From Rhodothermales bacterium (GTDB taxonomy: Bacteria > Bacteroidota > Rhodothermia > Rhodothermales > UBA10348): a stretch of DNA of 64,000 nucleotides. Made by a program: the position numbers and the translations under genes. The notes under the pieces are model-generated. The model was not told the origin of the DNA and searched no databases. It saw only the letters and a program-made list of their open reading frames with translations. The stretch spans positions 62,001-126,000 of the forward strand of contig JAEPNP010000001.1 in NCBI GenBank assembly GCA_017643395.1. Direction: 5' to 3'. Shown here piece by piece: positions 7,599 to 17,725 of this stretch (position 1 is the first letter of the stretch; each line of letters starts with the position of its first letter).

Positions 7599-10500
7599 CT
7601 ATTTCATGAGAACCAGCTGTTTGGTGAAGCTGCCAGCCTTGGTCTCAAGTCGGTAGATGTACGTGCCCGTGGGGAGGCCCGCTGCGTCAAACTGCACTTC
7701 GTGCTGACCCGCCTGTACGGTGCCGTCGATCAGCACTTCGACCTCGCGACCCAGCACGTCATACACGGCCAGGCGTGCGGTGCCGGTCTGCGGAAGCGAG
7801 AATGCGATGGTCGTCACCGGATTGAACGGGTTGGGATAGTTCTGGTCGAGCGCGTATCCGGTCGGGATCTCGACTTCAGTGGTCGGCTCGGGCTCAACAT
7901 CCGTTGATACTGAGGCGGCCGGCATGAAGTGGATTCCACCTTCCTGGACACCCATCAGAACCTCACCACCACTCGGGCTGATCGTGACAAAGGTCACGTT
8001 CGCACCACGAAGGGCGAAGGAACTCATGGACGAGGCCGTCGAAGGCGCGCTCGAAGTGAAGGCGCCGTGTCCCCACGTCGTGACGTAGAGGTCTTCACTC
8101 TGATCGAACGCGAGGCTGCGAGCTTCAGGCGTGACCGTTCCGCTGTCCAGCGTTACGTCCGTATCGATTTGGCTCCAAAGGCCGGTGGCCAGCCCGTCAC
8201 CGTCGAGCGACATGCGGTAGACACCACTGCCGGTGGCGGCAAAGATGAATCCACTGGTGGCATTCGACGACGGAAGCAGCTCCAGGTCGAAGATGTGCCC
8301 GGCGTTGTTGGAGATCAGCAGATTGTTGATCACAGTGCCACCAAGCTCGGTCCACGTGAAGCCGAAGTCTTCCGAGGTGAATACCCCGCCGCCGAAGGTA
8401 CCGGCGTACAGTCGGCCGGCTTCTGTCGGGTGTGCGGCCATGGACCACGGCGTGTCCGTGGAGACGGCCGGCAGGCTGGAGACCTGCTGCCAGGTGGCCC
8501 CGTTGTTCAGCGAACGGAACACCAGTCCATCGTTCGCGGAGACATACAGGAATCCGCTGTTGTCCTCCAGGATCGAGTACACATTCGTCCATCCGGGAGT
8601 GCCGTTTCCGAGGTCCGGCTCTGCTGCGGTGAAGTTCTCGCCACCATCGGTTGAGATGTAGAGACCATCACTGCCCCAGGACGCCAGGTACAGCTTGTCG
8701 TCCGTCGAGTCGGCAGGTGTGCCGGCGTTGTCCAGGTACATGTCATTCACGTACAGCGGGTACGGGAGTCCGTTGCCGCACTCGCGCCAGAGGTCAGCCG
8801 GGAAGCCGGTGATCTGCTTGACGCGGCACAGGACAGCGCTGTTGAGCCCGGAGAATCCATTCGCCAGACCAACAACCAGGCGCTCGTTCGTACCAGAGCT
8901 GTACCATGCGGCAGAGGTCGCCTGCGCACCGGTCGGGAAGGAGAACGCCGGAGCTACGGTCAGGCTGACCGAGTCATCGGTCGAATCCGGATCACTCTCG
9001 GGCGAAGACACCGTCGCGGTTGCCGTGCCATTGAAGATGTGCTTCACGATTGCCGTGTAGGTGATCGTCGCACTGTCTCCAGAGCCCATCGCGCCGACAC
9101 TCCAGACTCCTGTTGAGGAGTTGTAGGAACCGACCGAGAAGGTCGGACCGGTCACGATTTCGAGCACGGTGCCAGAGGCGCCGTCGCTACCGAACAGGAT
9201 GTCGTCAACCGTAACACACGTCGCGGTATCGGGGCCTGCATTGGTGACGGTCATGGTGATCGTCATCTGGTCGCCCGGATTGACGCTGGTGCCCGCCGAG
9301 GAGGACATCGCCAGCGACAGGTCGGCAGACTGGTCCGCGAAGGACTCGATGCCACTGAAGCTCACGGTCTTGTGGGCGCTGGAGAACGTAATCGTTCCAG
9401 TGCCACCCGCATTCGTGATGGTATCAATGGTCGCGCCGCCGCTCGTATTCATGTCGAGCACGTCGCCCGCGCAGGTCGTCGGAGTGCTACCGGCGACTGT
9501 GGCCAGGCTGAGACTACTCGAGTTCGAGATCGGCAGGATCGTGAGCGTGTCTGCTCCCTCCTCACCATTGATGGTAATCGTGGTGGAAGGAGATCCGGTC
9601 TCGTCGAGGCCCTGGAAATCAACCGTGTCTGCGCCGTCGCCGGCGTTGATGACCAGCGTCGTGGTAGGCGTTTTGAACGTGATCGCCTCAGAGCCATTCG
9701 AATCGATGAACGACATGCCGTCTACGCTCGATGCATTGTCGCGAAGGACGATGTTGTCATCGATCGCATCCGAGAACGTAAACGTGGCGTCCGACACGGT
9801 GATGGTCGATAGGACCGGCGCCAGGTTCTGGTAGTCGACGCCAAGCGTCGTACCGCCGGATCCGAATGTGAACTGACCAGCAGATGAACTGACCGCAACG
9901 TGGGTCGACGTCCATGTGTTGTTGTTGGGATCATTGATTTCCAGTGCGTCTGCACCGTCGCCACCATCCCATAGCAGGTCGAGGTTGGGATCCAACCCTC
10001 CGAGACTCACCGCCAGCGTGTTCGCGTTGGCATTGCCGTTTATGGTGAAGTCAGGATCGCTACCGGTACCGTAGGTAGCCGAGAGCATCGTATTGCCGTT
10101 GCCGTCGACCAGGGTCAGGTTGCCACCGACCTCAGAAACTGTGACGGGCTCAACGGTGCCAGTGGGCAGCGTTACCGAGGTAGGAGCCGCGCCGACTGCG
10201 ATGGAGTAGTCCTCCACCTCACCGTCATTTGCAGTCTCGGTTGCGTCGTCGCAATTGTCGATGGTCGAGCACAGGCGGAATCTCAGAATCTCCGGGTTCG
10301 TGGCACCGACAGCGACAGAGACGGCTACCCAGTTGGAGCCCTCGGTTACCGCCAGGTCGGTCACATCCGTAATCGCGCCATCTCCAAAGATGCTGAGGTA
10401 GCCGCTTCCGCCGGTCACCTGCACATGGAAATAGGCCGTCGTGTTAGCCGTCATGACGTTCCCGAGGATCGAGACACCGTCATCGCCGTCTCCGTCATCG

Positions 10501-12221
10501 TTCGGATTCGAGGTCTCGGCATCAATCGCTGTTCCCAGCCTGAGATCGCTGCTGATGAGGTGTGAACCCAGAGCTGCGCCACCACTCGTGGTCAGGTCAC
10601 CGAAGTCAACGCCGACCAGCAGGGCCGAATCGGTATCGGCATCGTTGGAGTTGTCGGTTTCGGTGTTGCCTGCCTGGGATACGGTCATGCTGGCCGTGGA
10701 GCCCGCGGCACCGTCGGCGTTGACGGTGAAGACCACCGTCTCAGACTCGCCGGCACCAAAGTCAGCGAACTGAAGCACACATGAGCCGCCCTGCAACGAT
10801 GGACTGCTGTCGCAGGTCGTATTTCCACTGCTATCGCCGGTGTAGGAGCTCGCGGTAGCGGTGCTCATGTTGAACCCGGTCTCGGTGATCGTCAGCGTGA
10901 TGTCGGCCGTCGCCGCAGCAACACCGTTGTTCGTGACGACCACATTGACAGTCGCCCCGGGGGTGCCATCCAGGTTGATGGTCGCATCGGTGATGTTCAC
11001 GGCCACCGACAGGTCAATGCTGTCGTTGGCGTTGATAAGACCGATGGCATTGCCGTTGCCGGCATTGACATCGTAGTCCGCGCCATCGGTAATGGTCACG
11101 ATGAGGGACTCGTCGCCCTCGGCATCCGAGTCATTGATGGTGACGACGGTCAGGGTCGCAGGCGCGGAAGGCGTAACGGCAGACGTGATGGACAGGCTCG
11201 GTGTGGGCGTGTAGTCCGCCCCGGCCGTCGTCGTGACGTCCTGGTAGCTGAAGAGGGCTGTGTAGCTGGCCTCTGCTGCCACGCTCGGCGTTACGGTGAA
11301 CGTCAGGTTCGCCCCTTCCGCTACAGGAGATGCATCCGAGATGGAGAGCTCCGGCTGCGACTCGTTGTCGAGGATGGTGGCGACGCCGATGCCGTCGGAC
11401 AGCGAATAGCGGGCGTTGGTCGCAACCTGTACGTTGAACGTTTCAGTGCCTTCGTAGACGAGATCGTCGATGATCTGCACGAGAAGGTCTGTCGAGGTCG
11501 TCCCCGCGGCGAGAACGGCCGTGTAGGCTGCCAGGCCGGTTCCGTCACCGTCGTTGTAGTCCGTGTCGTCGCTTCCGCCGGCCCCGTTGTCGGCATCGGT
11601 GGAACCATCGATGAACGCGATGTCAGGGGTCCCTGCGTTGGTACCAAACGTGAGATCTTCGTCGATGGGACCCGAGAGCGTAATCGTCATCGGGATCGTG
11701 CCCGCGTTCTCAGCCGCGGATCCGTCCGCGATGGACAGCGTCGGGTTCGACTCATCGTCGACAATGACGATTTCCTGATCGTCGTCGACGATCGTGCCGC
11801 CACTCGCATTGGAAATGACGAGTTGGAAGCACTCACTGGCGTTCTGCGCCTGATCGGCGTTCTCGCGGATGGAGTCCTCCAGCGTCTGGACACTGACCGG
11901 CTGGCTCGCCGTGGAGCCCGACAAGAAGGTCAGGGTACCGGACGCTACTACGAAGTCAGTCCCCGCCGTAGCGGAGTTGACGGTGCCCACGGAACACGTG
12001 GCTTTCGGTAGCACCGCATAGTCGACGGTGATGTTGGCGCCGGGTGCCGCGTCGACGGTCACCTGAGCGGTCAACGTATTCCCCTCGGTCACGGTCGCAT
12101 CCGCGGGGACGTTGAAGTTCTGGGCTTGGGAGGGTAGCACTGACGCGAATGCCAGAAGCACCAGCCCAATGAGGGTTTTACCCAGCGTTAGTATCCGCCC
12201 GTGAGTAGTAACAGAATTCAT
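7599..12221 (-). CDS. Giant secreted Calx-beta/GEVED/BNR protein with T9SS sorting domain, 1540 aa
   Basis: The start is set at ATG 12221 because AGGAAGG precedes it and a signal peptide follows directly (MNSVTTHGRILTLGKTLIG..., cleavage near LPSQAQ, residue 34); the frame extends 19 codons further upstream. Order of domains: three or four Calx-beta-like repeats (about 35-400), a CARDB-like adhesion domain ('NVVVTNNGVAAATADITLT'), a GEVED domain (about 560-690, ending GEVEDYSIAVG), beta-rich linkers with 'DGGDGADALEI' and 'NAGDGADTVDF', a DUF11 domain (PGDQMTITMTVTNAGPDT), a BNR/sialidase-like propeller (about 1130-1430, STDGGENF), and a T9SS sorting domain (1455-1540, NYPNPFNPVTT, YDVLGREVEV). 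It is probably a very large surface adhesin or stalk protein. It is very acidic. It is the largest gene in the window, with a 376-bp motif-rich region upstream. Confidence 0.87.
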   Translation of the reverse strand: MNSVTTHGRILTLGKTLIGLVLLAFASVLPSQAQNFNVPADATVTEGNTLTAQVTVDAAPGANITVDYAVLPKATCSVGTVNSATAGTDFVVASGTLTFLSGSTASQPVSVQTLEDSIRENADQAQNASECFQLVISNASGGTIVDDDQEIVIVDDESNPTLSIADGSAAENAGTIPMTITLSGPIDEDLTFGTNAGTPDIAFIDGSTDADNGAGGSDDTDYNDGDGTGLAAYTAVLAAGTTSTDLLVQIIDDLVYEGTETFNVQVATNARYSLSDGIGVATILDNESQPELSISDASPVAEGANLTFTVTPSVAAEASYTALFSYQDVTTTAGADYTPTPSLSITSAVTPSAPATLTVVTINDSDAEGDESLIVTITDGADYDVNAGNGNAIGLINANDSIDLSVAVNITDATINLDGTPGATVNVVVTNNGVAAATADITLTITETGFNMSTATASSYTGDSSGNTTCDSSPSLQGGSCVLQFADFGAGESETVVFTVNADGAAGSTASMTVSQAGNTETDNSNDADTDSALLVGVDFGDLTTSGGAALGSHLISSDLRLGTAIDAETSNPNDDGDGDDGVSILGNVMTANTTAYFHVQVTGGSGYLSIFGDGAITDVTDLAVTEGSNWVAVSVAVGATNPEILRFRLCSTIDNCDDATETANDGEVEDYSIAVGAAPTSVTLPTGTVEPVTVSEVGGNLTLVDGNGNTMLSATYGTGSDPDFTINGNANANTLAVSLGGLDPNLDLLWDGGDGADALEINDPNNNTWTSTHVAVSSSAGQFTFGSGGTTLGVDYQNLAPVLSTITVSDATFTFSDAIDDNIVLRDNASSVDGMSFIDSNGSEAITFKTPTTTLVINAGDGADTVDFQGLDETGSPSTTITINGEEGADTLTILPISNSSSLSLATVAGSTPTTCAGDVLDMNTSGGATIDTITNAGGTGTITFSSAHKTVSFSGIESFADQSADLSLAMSSSAGTSVNPGDQMTITMTVTNAGPDTATCVTVDDILFGSDGASGTVLEIVTGPTFSVGSYNSSTGVWSVGAMGSGDSATITYTAIVKHIFNGTATATVSSPESDPDSTDDSVSLTVAPAFSFPTGAQATSAAWYSSGTNERLVVGLANGFSGLNSAVLCRVKQITGFPADLWRECGNGLPYPLYVNDMYLDNAGTPADSTDDKLYLASWGSDGLYISTDGGENFTAAEPDLGNGTPGWTNVYSILEDNSGFLYVSANDGLVFRSLNNGATWQQVSSLPAVSTDTPWSMAAHPTEAGRLYAGTFGGGVFTSEDFGFTWTELGGTVINNLLISNNAGHIFDLELLPSSNATSGFIFAATGSGVYRMSLDGDGLATGLWSQIDTDVTLDSGTVTPEARSLAFDQSEDLYVTTWGHGAFTSSAPSTASSMSSFALRGANVTFVTISPSGGEVLMGVQEGGIHFMPAASVSTDVEPEPTTEVEIPTGYALDQNYPNPFNPVTTIAFSLPQTGTARLAVYDVLGREVEVLIDGTVQAGQHEVQFDAAGLPTGTYIYRLETKAGSFTKQLVLMK

Positions 12222-12339
12222 GACAGCCTTCCTGCTGATGTTTGCACAACGTTGCCGGGCGGCTGCCGCTGTCGTCATGGGGGACGTACGACACTCCGCA
12301 CCGCTAACCAGTCACTGAAAACGGACGTGAGTAGCTGAA

Positions 12340-12560
12340 TTCGGTCACATGTCCCATTTGTGTCGTCTTTTGTCCGATTTGTGATAGCGGATGTCTGCTA
12401 TCCGTTGGCCCCCTGTCCGAAATGCGTCCTTTCGCACCCTGCCACACCGATTGGAATCAGCCCAAAACGGCCGATTTTTGTCCAGGAGCGGCCGAATTGG
12501 ACAACGGGCCGTCCGATTCCCTCCAGTCGTGTCCGAATCGCTTCAATTCGGCCCTGAAGG
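12340..12560. repeat. Cluster of degenerate TGTCCGAWW motifs upstream of the 1540-aa gene
   Basis: The intergenic gap 12222-12597 holds no gene. It contains TGTCCCATTT (12350-12359), TGTCCGATTT (12371-12380), TGTCCGAAAT (12414-12423), CGTCCGATTC (12510-12519) and TGTCCGAATC (12530-12539), plus related GGCCGAATT and GGCCGATTT copies. Some neighbouring copies are inverted and can pair: GAATTGGAC/GTCCGATTC, and CCGAAT/ATTCGG. Reading toward the gene (minus strand) the motif is AAATCGGACA. It could be a clustered operator or the remains of a tandem repeat. Confidence 0.4.
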
Positions 12561-12597
12561 GGCATTAGGGCCCAAAAACGGCAGGGAGAGTCGGCAC

Positions 12598-14292
12598 CTA
12601 CCGGATCAACTGGATCGGCACGGCGCGCTCAGCGCCATCTGCACTCCGGACCAGCAGGAAATAGGTGCCACCTGCCAACTGTTCGGGCAGGCGCCATTGA
12701 ACGGGACTCCTTCCGAGCTGGACGGACAAGCCGGTGACCCTTCTCCCAATCGGATCAACAAGCAACAGCGAAGCGGCCAGCGGGGCTCGGTCGAGTCGAA
12801 CGTTCAGCAGTCCCCGGGTAGGATTTGGATATACCTCCAGGCTCGGTGCATCTGGCAGCGACGGCTCGCCACCCATATAGAGCGATCCCTGATACGCGCC
12901 CGCATCGGACGCGAGGCCGACGGGCCGGATCACACCGTCGAGGTCCGTGCCGACCGAGTACTCCGGGGCACCCAGGTTCATTGCAGGGCTGCCGGGCTGG
13001 AGGCGGTAGTTGCCCTCTTCGCCCGGGGCCGCCGGAGCCACGAACAGGGGATCGGCATAGATACTTGTCGGGAATGCAGATGAGAAGTCGTCCGCAACGA
13101 TTCCGTAGGTGTGGCTGCTAAAAACCTCCTCGGACTCCGGAAAAAAGAACACGCTCGATTCGATGCTCAAATCCACCTCGTCCGCCGCGAACAAAGCCGA
13201 CCTCTCGTTGCGGGCGTTGAAGATGCTGTTGGCAATCAGCACTTGAATCCCGTCATGGGGTGGGTCGTACTCGATGTGCATGATGTAGTTGTTGCCGACG
13301 ATGTCGTCCACGGTGATGTGGCGAAATTCGAACGTTTCGTCGGCCCCGTCTGCTTCTATCACGATTGCCGAGTATGAAGTCGGCTCCGTATAGGTGCCCC
13401 CTCGGCCGTAGATCAGCGTATTGGTGACCGTGCTGCCCCCGCCCCAGAGCTTGAGTCCGTCGGCTTCGTTGTGCGCAATCACCGAGTCCCAGATGTGTGT
13501 GCTGTCGGACTTTGAGTCGAGTCCATCGCCCCGATTGTACAGAACCCGAACACGCTCAAACTCGATCGGGCCATCCGAGGGCTCGATTCCGAAGCCGTCG
13601 GGACGGTCAAAATGATTCGGCCCAAAGACGCCCTGGTAGTAGAACCCGGACCAGGACAGCTCCGTGTCCCTGATCATCACTTCTCTCCAGTTACCGTCCT
13701 TGGAACCGATAATCCCTCCGAGGCCACAATAGGTGAAGCGAGAATCTGATATCACGAGACCGTGCACGTTGTGCATGTTCACCGCGGCCTCATCCATGTG
13801 ATGGATGTACAGGTCTTCCAGATGGATATCGGTCTGCGACTCATCTCCAAGAATGGCGTCCCGCGAGGGCGCTCCGTTGTCGGAGGTCAGTTCGAGACCC
13901 TTGAGGTGAACGTGAGACTGATCGGTGATGTCCACCAGCGCCAGCAGATTGCTCGATCCTGCGAGGATGGGGCGCTTGCCCGGCTCTCCCCTTATCACCG
14001 TTCTCATCCCTGGAATCCCGGAGGGTGGACGCACGATATCATCGTCGAAAACGCTCAGGCTGTAGCGTCCCTCAAGAATGACCAATGTGTCTCCAGCGGC
14101 CATCTGCCGGGAGGCGAAGCCCGGCGTTGCCCACGGATCGGCCATCGTCCCCGAACCGGCGTCGCTTCCCGCCGGGGAGACATAGTGTGTCTCGGGCATG
14201 GCGTTTCGCGACGCGTAGGATGGGAGGAGGTTTTCGGGGCCCTGATTCCCCGTCAAGAGCACGGCCGCAGCCGTGAGTACGGCTCTGTTCAT
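12598..14292 (-). CDS. Secreted right-handed beta-helix protein with T9SS sorting domain, 564 aa
   Basis: The start at ATG 14292 is preferred because the hydrophobic export signal (MNRAVLTAAAVLLTGNQG) begins there; the open frame runs 32 codons further up without one. Residues about 35-90 hold the 'HYVSPAGSDAGSGTMADPWAT' type entry seen in polysaccharide-binding beta-helix proteins (kept here as a domain clue). Parallel beta-helix coils follow at about 100-420 (VHLKGLELTS, VHGLVISDSRFTYCG, VTNTLIYGRGG). 'GSPAMNLGAP...D' and 'IRPVGLASDAGAYQG' near 450-480 are the usual C-terminal cap of these proteins. A T9SS sorting domain (VYPNPTRGLLNV...) ends the protein. Likely a surface pectate-lyase-fold protein acting on or binding polysaccharide; catalytic residues cannot be assigned. 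Confidence 0.8.
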   Translation of the reverse strand: MNRAVLTAAAVLLTGNQGPENLLPSYASRNAMPETHYVSPAGSDAGSGTMADPWATPGFASRQMAAGDTLVILEGRYSLSVFDDDIVRPPSGIPGMRTVIRGEPGKRPILAGSSNLLALVDITDQSHVHLKGLELTSDNGAPSRDAILGDESQTDIHLEDLYIHHMDEAAVNMHNVHGLVISDSRFTYCGLGGIIGSKDGNWREVMIRDTELSWSGFYYQGVFGPNHFDRPDGFGIEPSDGPIEFERVRVLYNRGDGLDSKSDSTHIWDSVIAHNEADGLKLWGGGSTVTNTLIYGRGGTYTEPTSYSAIVIEADGADETFEFRHITVDDIVGNNYIMHIEYDPPHDGIQVLIANSIFNARNERSALFAADEVDLSIESSVFFFPESEEVFSSHTYGIVADDFSSAFPTSIYADPLFVAPAAPGEEGNYRLQPGSPAMNLGAPEYSVGTDLDGVIRPVGLASDAGAYQGSLYMGGEPSLPDAPSLEVYPNPTRGLLNVRLDRAPLAASLLLVDPIGRRVTGLSVQLGRSPVQWRLPEQLAGGTYFLLVRSADGAERAVPIQLIR

Positions 14293-14407
14293 GGTCGTCT
14301 TGCCAGCTATTGTTGGATCGCTCGCCACTGGTTGACACGAAGAACCGCGACCTACGGGATCAGGCTTACCTGGAAAGGGTCGCGCCAATCTGACGCGTTC
14401 TTAGTGC

Positions 14408-17400
14408 CTACCGACGAACGATCATTGAGGTAGTAGCGTGACCGCCGGCTTTCGCCAGAATCAGGTACACGCCACTTGCAAGACCCTCGAGATCAACGCT
14501 GACCTCGTGATTCCCGGGGAGATAGAACTCCTCTTCTGTAACCGTGACCAGGCGGCGACCCAACGTGTCGTAGAGTTCCAGCGTGACCCGGCCCGCGTGG
14601 GAGACCGCGAACGGTACGGTCACGCTCTCCAGGGCGGGATTGGGGAAGGGCGACCTCAGGCTGATCCCAAGGGAGGACGGAAGCTCAGGCGGGCGGGCCG
14701 TCGCAGTCCACGAGTCGAACGTCGCTTCCTCCATGTTCCCTGCCAGATCGGACGCTACAGAGACAAACTGATACGTTGCCAGCGTGTCGCCATGGAATAC
14801 ACCGTTGGTTTCAGAAGTCCGCAGCCATCGCTCGAAGTCGTTGCCGTCCCGGGATACGTAGATGCTATACGAGGCGATACCGGCGCCGACGTCAGACCCA
14901 GACCATGAGACGACGTAGTTTGATGAATCTGCTTCCTGCACAGACTCGATCATGGAGACCGGGGGATCCGCGTCGAGCACGTTGGACCACTGATTGGTAC
15001 GGATAGACGGGTTCGAGTCGAACACGATGTCCGCACTTGCCGAGAGTACAGAACCCGTGGTCAACTCTCCGCGAGGCCTGACAGAGAATGAGACTGCGCC
15101 TTCGCCCCCAGGTGGAAGGTGATTGGGTGGCAGGAATCCGTTGAGGGGGTTCGTCGTCATGGACCCGGTCGATGGGTCCAGTGCCGTCATGACCCAGCGA
15201 ACCTCTCCCGAGGTCTCGTCAAGACTGGATGTGAGGTACACGAGGGCATCGACGGCAGGACGCAGGTCCAGGAGCGAAGAGGTGCTGGAACGATTCCAGG
15301 CGTCCCCAGCGATCGTCGAGTCAGCAAGCGAGACGGTGCCAAAACCAAATGTCTCGAGATCGAAGAGTTCAGGATCCAGGATGGTGGAGATCTCAACCCG
15401 GCGAGCGGGAGCGGTCGCGGAAACGAGGTTCTCGAAGAGGATGGTATACGACAGCACCGACTCGGCCGAGACCATTCTGCGTTCGCCGTGGCCGAGTGGG
15501 CCTCGGAGTTCGTTGGGGTCCTCAGACCTCCGGTGTGGCAAAGGCACTGAGTGCGGTCCCGGCCAATCGAGTGGCCGCTGCAGTTCCTCCTTCCATTCGT
15601 CTTCCAGGCATTTGTCGATGGCCTCGATGCCACGGCCAATCGATCCTGATAGACTGAGCGCCAATCCGATCGCCGTCGAACCGCTCAGGGCATGCCCGCT
15701 GCAGACGAGGGCCTGCTTGAAGGTCTCGAACAGCAGCTTGATGTAGTCAATCGGGGCATCCGAGTCACCAGCCACATTGATCCCCAAGCCTGCCAAAGTC
15801 GACAGGTGGCCAATCATCTCGTTGATGCACTTCATCTTTATTCGCCCCCCATAGGCCGAAGCAACCTCCTCAAGCGCGGCGAGTAGTCCGGCCTTGAGGC
15901 AGGCGTCCCCTATGCGCCCCCCCTTTCCGGCCGAACTGGACAACGGATCCACGCCAACCAGCGGTGGAGAGGTGGCCAGGGTCAACCTAACATCCGCGTC
16001 CGACGTCCCCGGCCGCACGTACTCCATATCCAGAAGGCACGGGATCCCAGGTGGGACCCGGGGGATCAGCAAGGAAGTTGCGAGAGCCGCATCTGTGCTG
16101 TCCAGAACCAGGTCAGATTCCGGCAGACTCGGAAACCAGTCGCCCACGCCTCCTCGTAGTCTGGGCGGGGCATCTTCGGGAAAACCGCCCACTCTGAGCG
16201 GAACGAGGATTGCGTCGACATTCCCGGAGTTGGTCAACTGGATGGTCGCGTTGTTCAGTCCCTCGGTCGTAGCTGGAGGCCCGACGTACGAGGCTAGCAC
16301 AACTGGAGCCTCGAGAGGAACAACGTGCAGCCCGTCCACAAGACTAGCTCGTTCCGAACCCGCTCCGCTAGCCACGACGGTCCACGAGTCCAGAAACCTC
16401 CCTCCCGTGTCGAGCTGGATGGACAGCAGGTTCCCCGTCGGAGACACGCGGAGCCGTAGCGGCTCCCAGATCTGTGCCCCCCTCTCAAGACTGACGGTCG
16501 TCGACTCGGTGAATCCGCTCCCCAGGATGGACACCGTGACCACCCCACCCTCCCCGACGGATGTCGGATAGACCGCATCGACTGCCATATGGCCGGACCG
16601 GGGCAGGCTCTCGACGACAGACGCCCCGCCGCTCGTATTCGTGAAGTTGGACCCGCCTACGACAATTCGACTCGAATCCAGGGCGATGTCCCAGGTGGAA
16701 TCATCGGGGATCGCGGCCACCGCAACCATCCCTTCCTGCACCCAATGGCCACCATGTCGGGATAGCAGCCGCAGTTCGTTGTTGCCAAAGATCTGGCCAA
16801 CCGGGACAACGGGAACGGCTATGAAGTCGTCGTTCATTTGAGTCGTTGCTGCCGCAAAGATGCTGCCTTCCAGGACAACCTTGGACTCGACCTCCCACTC
16901 TGCCTCGGACCTTACGTAGACGGTGACTTCGACCCCGCCGCCAGACTGATTGAGCACTGTCGCAAGCCGGGCACCCGAAGGCGCGATATCGGCGACGGGA
17001 GCACCGAAGAAGGCCCGCTCAAAGCTCCACGCATCGCCTCTAAGCACGTAGGTGCTGAAGGTGTGATAGGAGTTGACCGCCAGCGTTCCACCGGACAGGG
17101 AAATAGTCGCGGCGAAGCCGTCCGAGGCTACAGGGGTCGGCGCGACAAGGGTCTGATCCAAAACGACCGTTGATTCGGTCGCTTTGTAGAGGTAGACGAT
17201 TCCCTTGCCGTCCGGCTGTGCCCCGGCGACTGCGACCCACTCCCCCCAGACATCCAGAGCGTACCCGAAGAAACCATTAGGAAGGGGATCCCTCAGAGTC
17301 GCCAGAAGCGTCCACTCGCCTCCTGTTCGTCGATATACCGAAACAGCATCCCGACAGTCCTGGGCGCACTGTCGCCCTTCGTCCAACACGGCCAGGCTGT

Positions 17401-17725
17401 CTCCTATCGCGACGCCGCGGCCGCCCTGTGGAAGTTCTACCCCGGCCTCCCATCCGGAGGCTCCCCTATTGAAAAACTGTGCGGTACCGCGCGAGGCGTA
17501 TCCGAGAATCACGCCAGCAGCGCTCACATCGACCGCTTCAACGCCCTCCGACGTCAGGCTGGTCTCGAATAGCCCAAGATTGGCAGCGTGAACGGCTTGG
17601 CCACTGACCGTCTGTAGAGACCCGGCCACCACAAGCAGCGACGCGAACAGTCGGCTGAATCCCCACACTGCAATGCTCTTGGGCCAGGCGCGCGTTGCCG
17701 GGCGGGAGGCGCAGCGCCGTGTCAT
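14408..17725 (-). CDS. Large secreted FG-GAP/TIG protein with T9SS sorting domain, 1105 aa
   Basis: The start ATG at 17725 overlaps the stop of the gene before it (ATGA, 17722-17725), which both fixes the start and implies translational coupling. A positively charged N-terminus leads into a hydrophobic core (SRLFASLLVVAGSLQTVSGQ) cleaved at about residue 43. Residues about 50-370 repeat the FG-GAP/integrin-like unit (VSVYRRTGGEWTLLATL..., YALDVWGEWVAVAGAQPDGK). A TIG/IPT-like Ig domain follows (VDAVYPTSVGEGGVVTVS). The middle is a conserved-looking region seen in large exported proteins (ATAPARRVEISTILDPELF), and the last 80 or so residues are the T9SS domain (FPNPALESVTV, YDTLGRRLV). Likely cell-surface; ligand unknown. 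Confidence 0.82.
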   Translation of the reverse strand: MTRRCASRPATRAWPKSIAVWGFSRLFASLLVVAGSLQTVSGQAVHAANLGLFETSLTSEGVEAVDVSAAGVILGYASRGTAQFFNRGASGWEAGVELPQGGRGVAIGDSLAVLDEGRQCAQDCRDAVSVYRRTGGEWTLLATLRDPLPNGFFGYALDVWGEWVAVAGAQPDGKGIVYLYKATESTVVLDQTLVAPTPVASDGFAATISLSGGTLAVNSYHTFSTYVLRGDAWSFERAFFGAPVADIAPSGARLATVLNQSGGGVEVTVYVRSEAEWEVESKVVLEGSIFAAATTQMNDDFIAVPVVPVGQIFGNNELRLLSRHGGHWVQEGMVAVAAIPDDSTWDIALDSSRIVVGGSNFTNTSGGASVVESLPRSGHMAVDAVYPTSVGEGGVVTVSILGSGFTESTTVSLERGAQIWEPLRLRVSPTGNLLSIQLDTGGRFLDSWTVVASGAGSERASLVDGLHVVPLEAPVVLASYVGPPATTEGLNNATIQLTNSGNVDAILVPLRVGGFPEDAPPRLRGGVGDWFPSLPESDLVLDSTDAALATSLLIPRVPPGIPCLLDMEYVRPGTSDADVRLTLATSPPLVGVDPLSSSAGKGGRIGDACLKAGLLAALEEVASAYGGRIKMKCINEMIGHLSTLAGLGINVAGDSDAPIDYIKLLFETFKQALVCSGHALSGSTAIGLALSLSGSIGRGIEAIDKCLEDEWKEELQRPLDWPGPHSVPLPHRRSEDPNELRGPLGHGERRMVSAESVLSYTILFENLVSATAPARRVEISTILDPELFDLETFGFGTVSLADSTIAGDAWNRSSTSSLLDLRPAVDALVYLTSSLDETSGEVRWVMTALDPSTGSMTTNPLNGFLPPNHLPPGGEGAVSFSVRPRGELTTGSVLSASADIVFDSNPSIRTNQWSNVLDADPPVSMIESVQEADSSNYVVSWSGSDVGAGIASYSIYVSRDGNDFERWLRTSETNGVFHGDTLATYQFVSVASDLAGNMEEATFDSWTATARPPELPSSLGISLRSPFPNPALESVTVPFAVSHAGRVTLELYDTLGRRLVTVTEEEFYLPGNHEVSVDLEGLASGVYLILAKAGGHATTSMIVRR

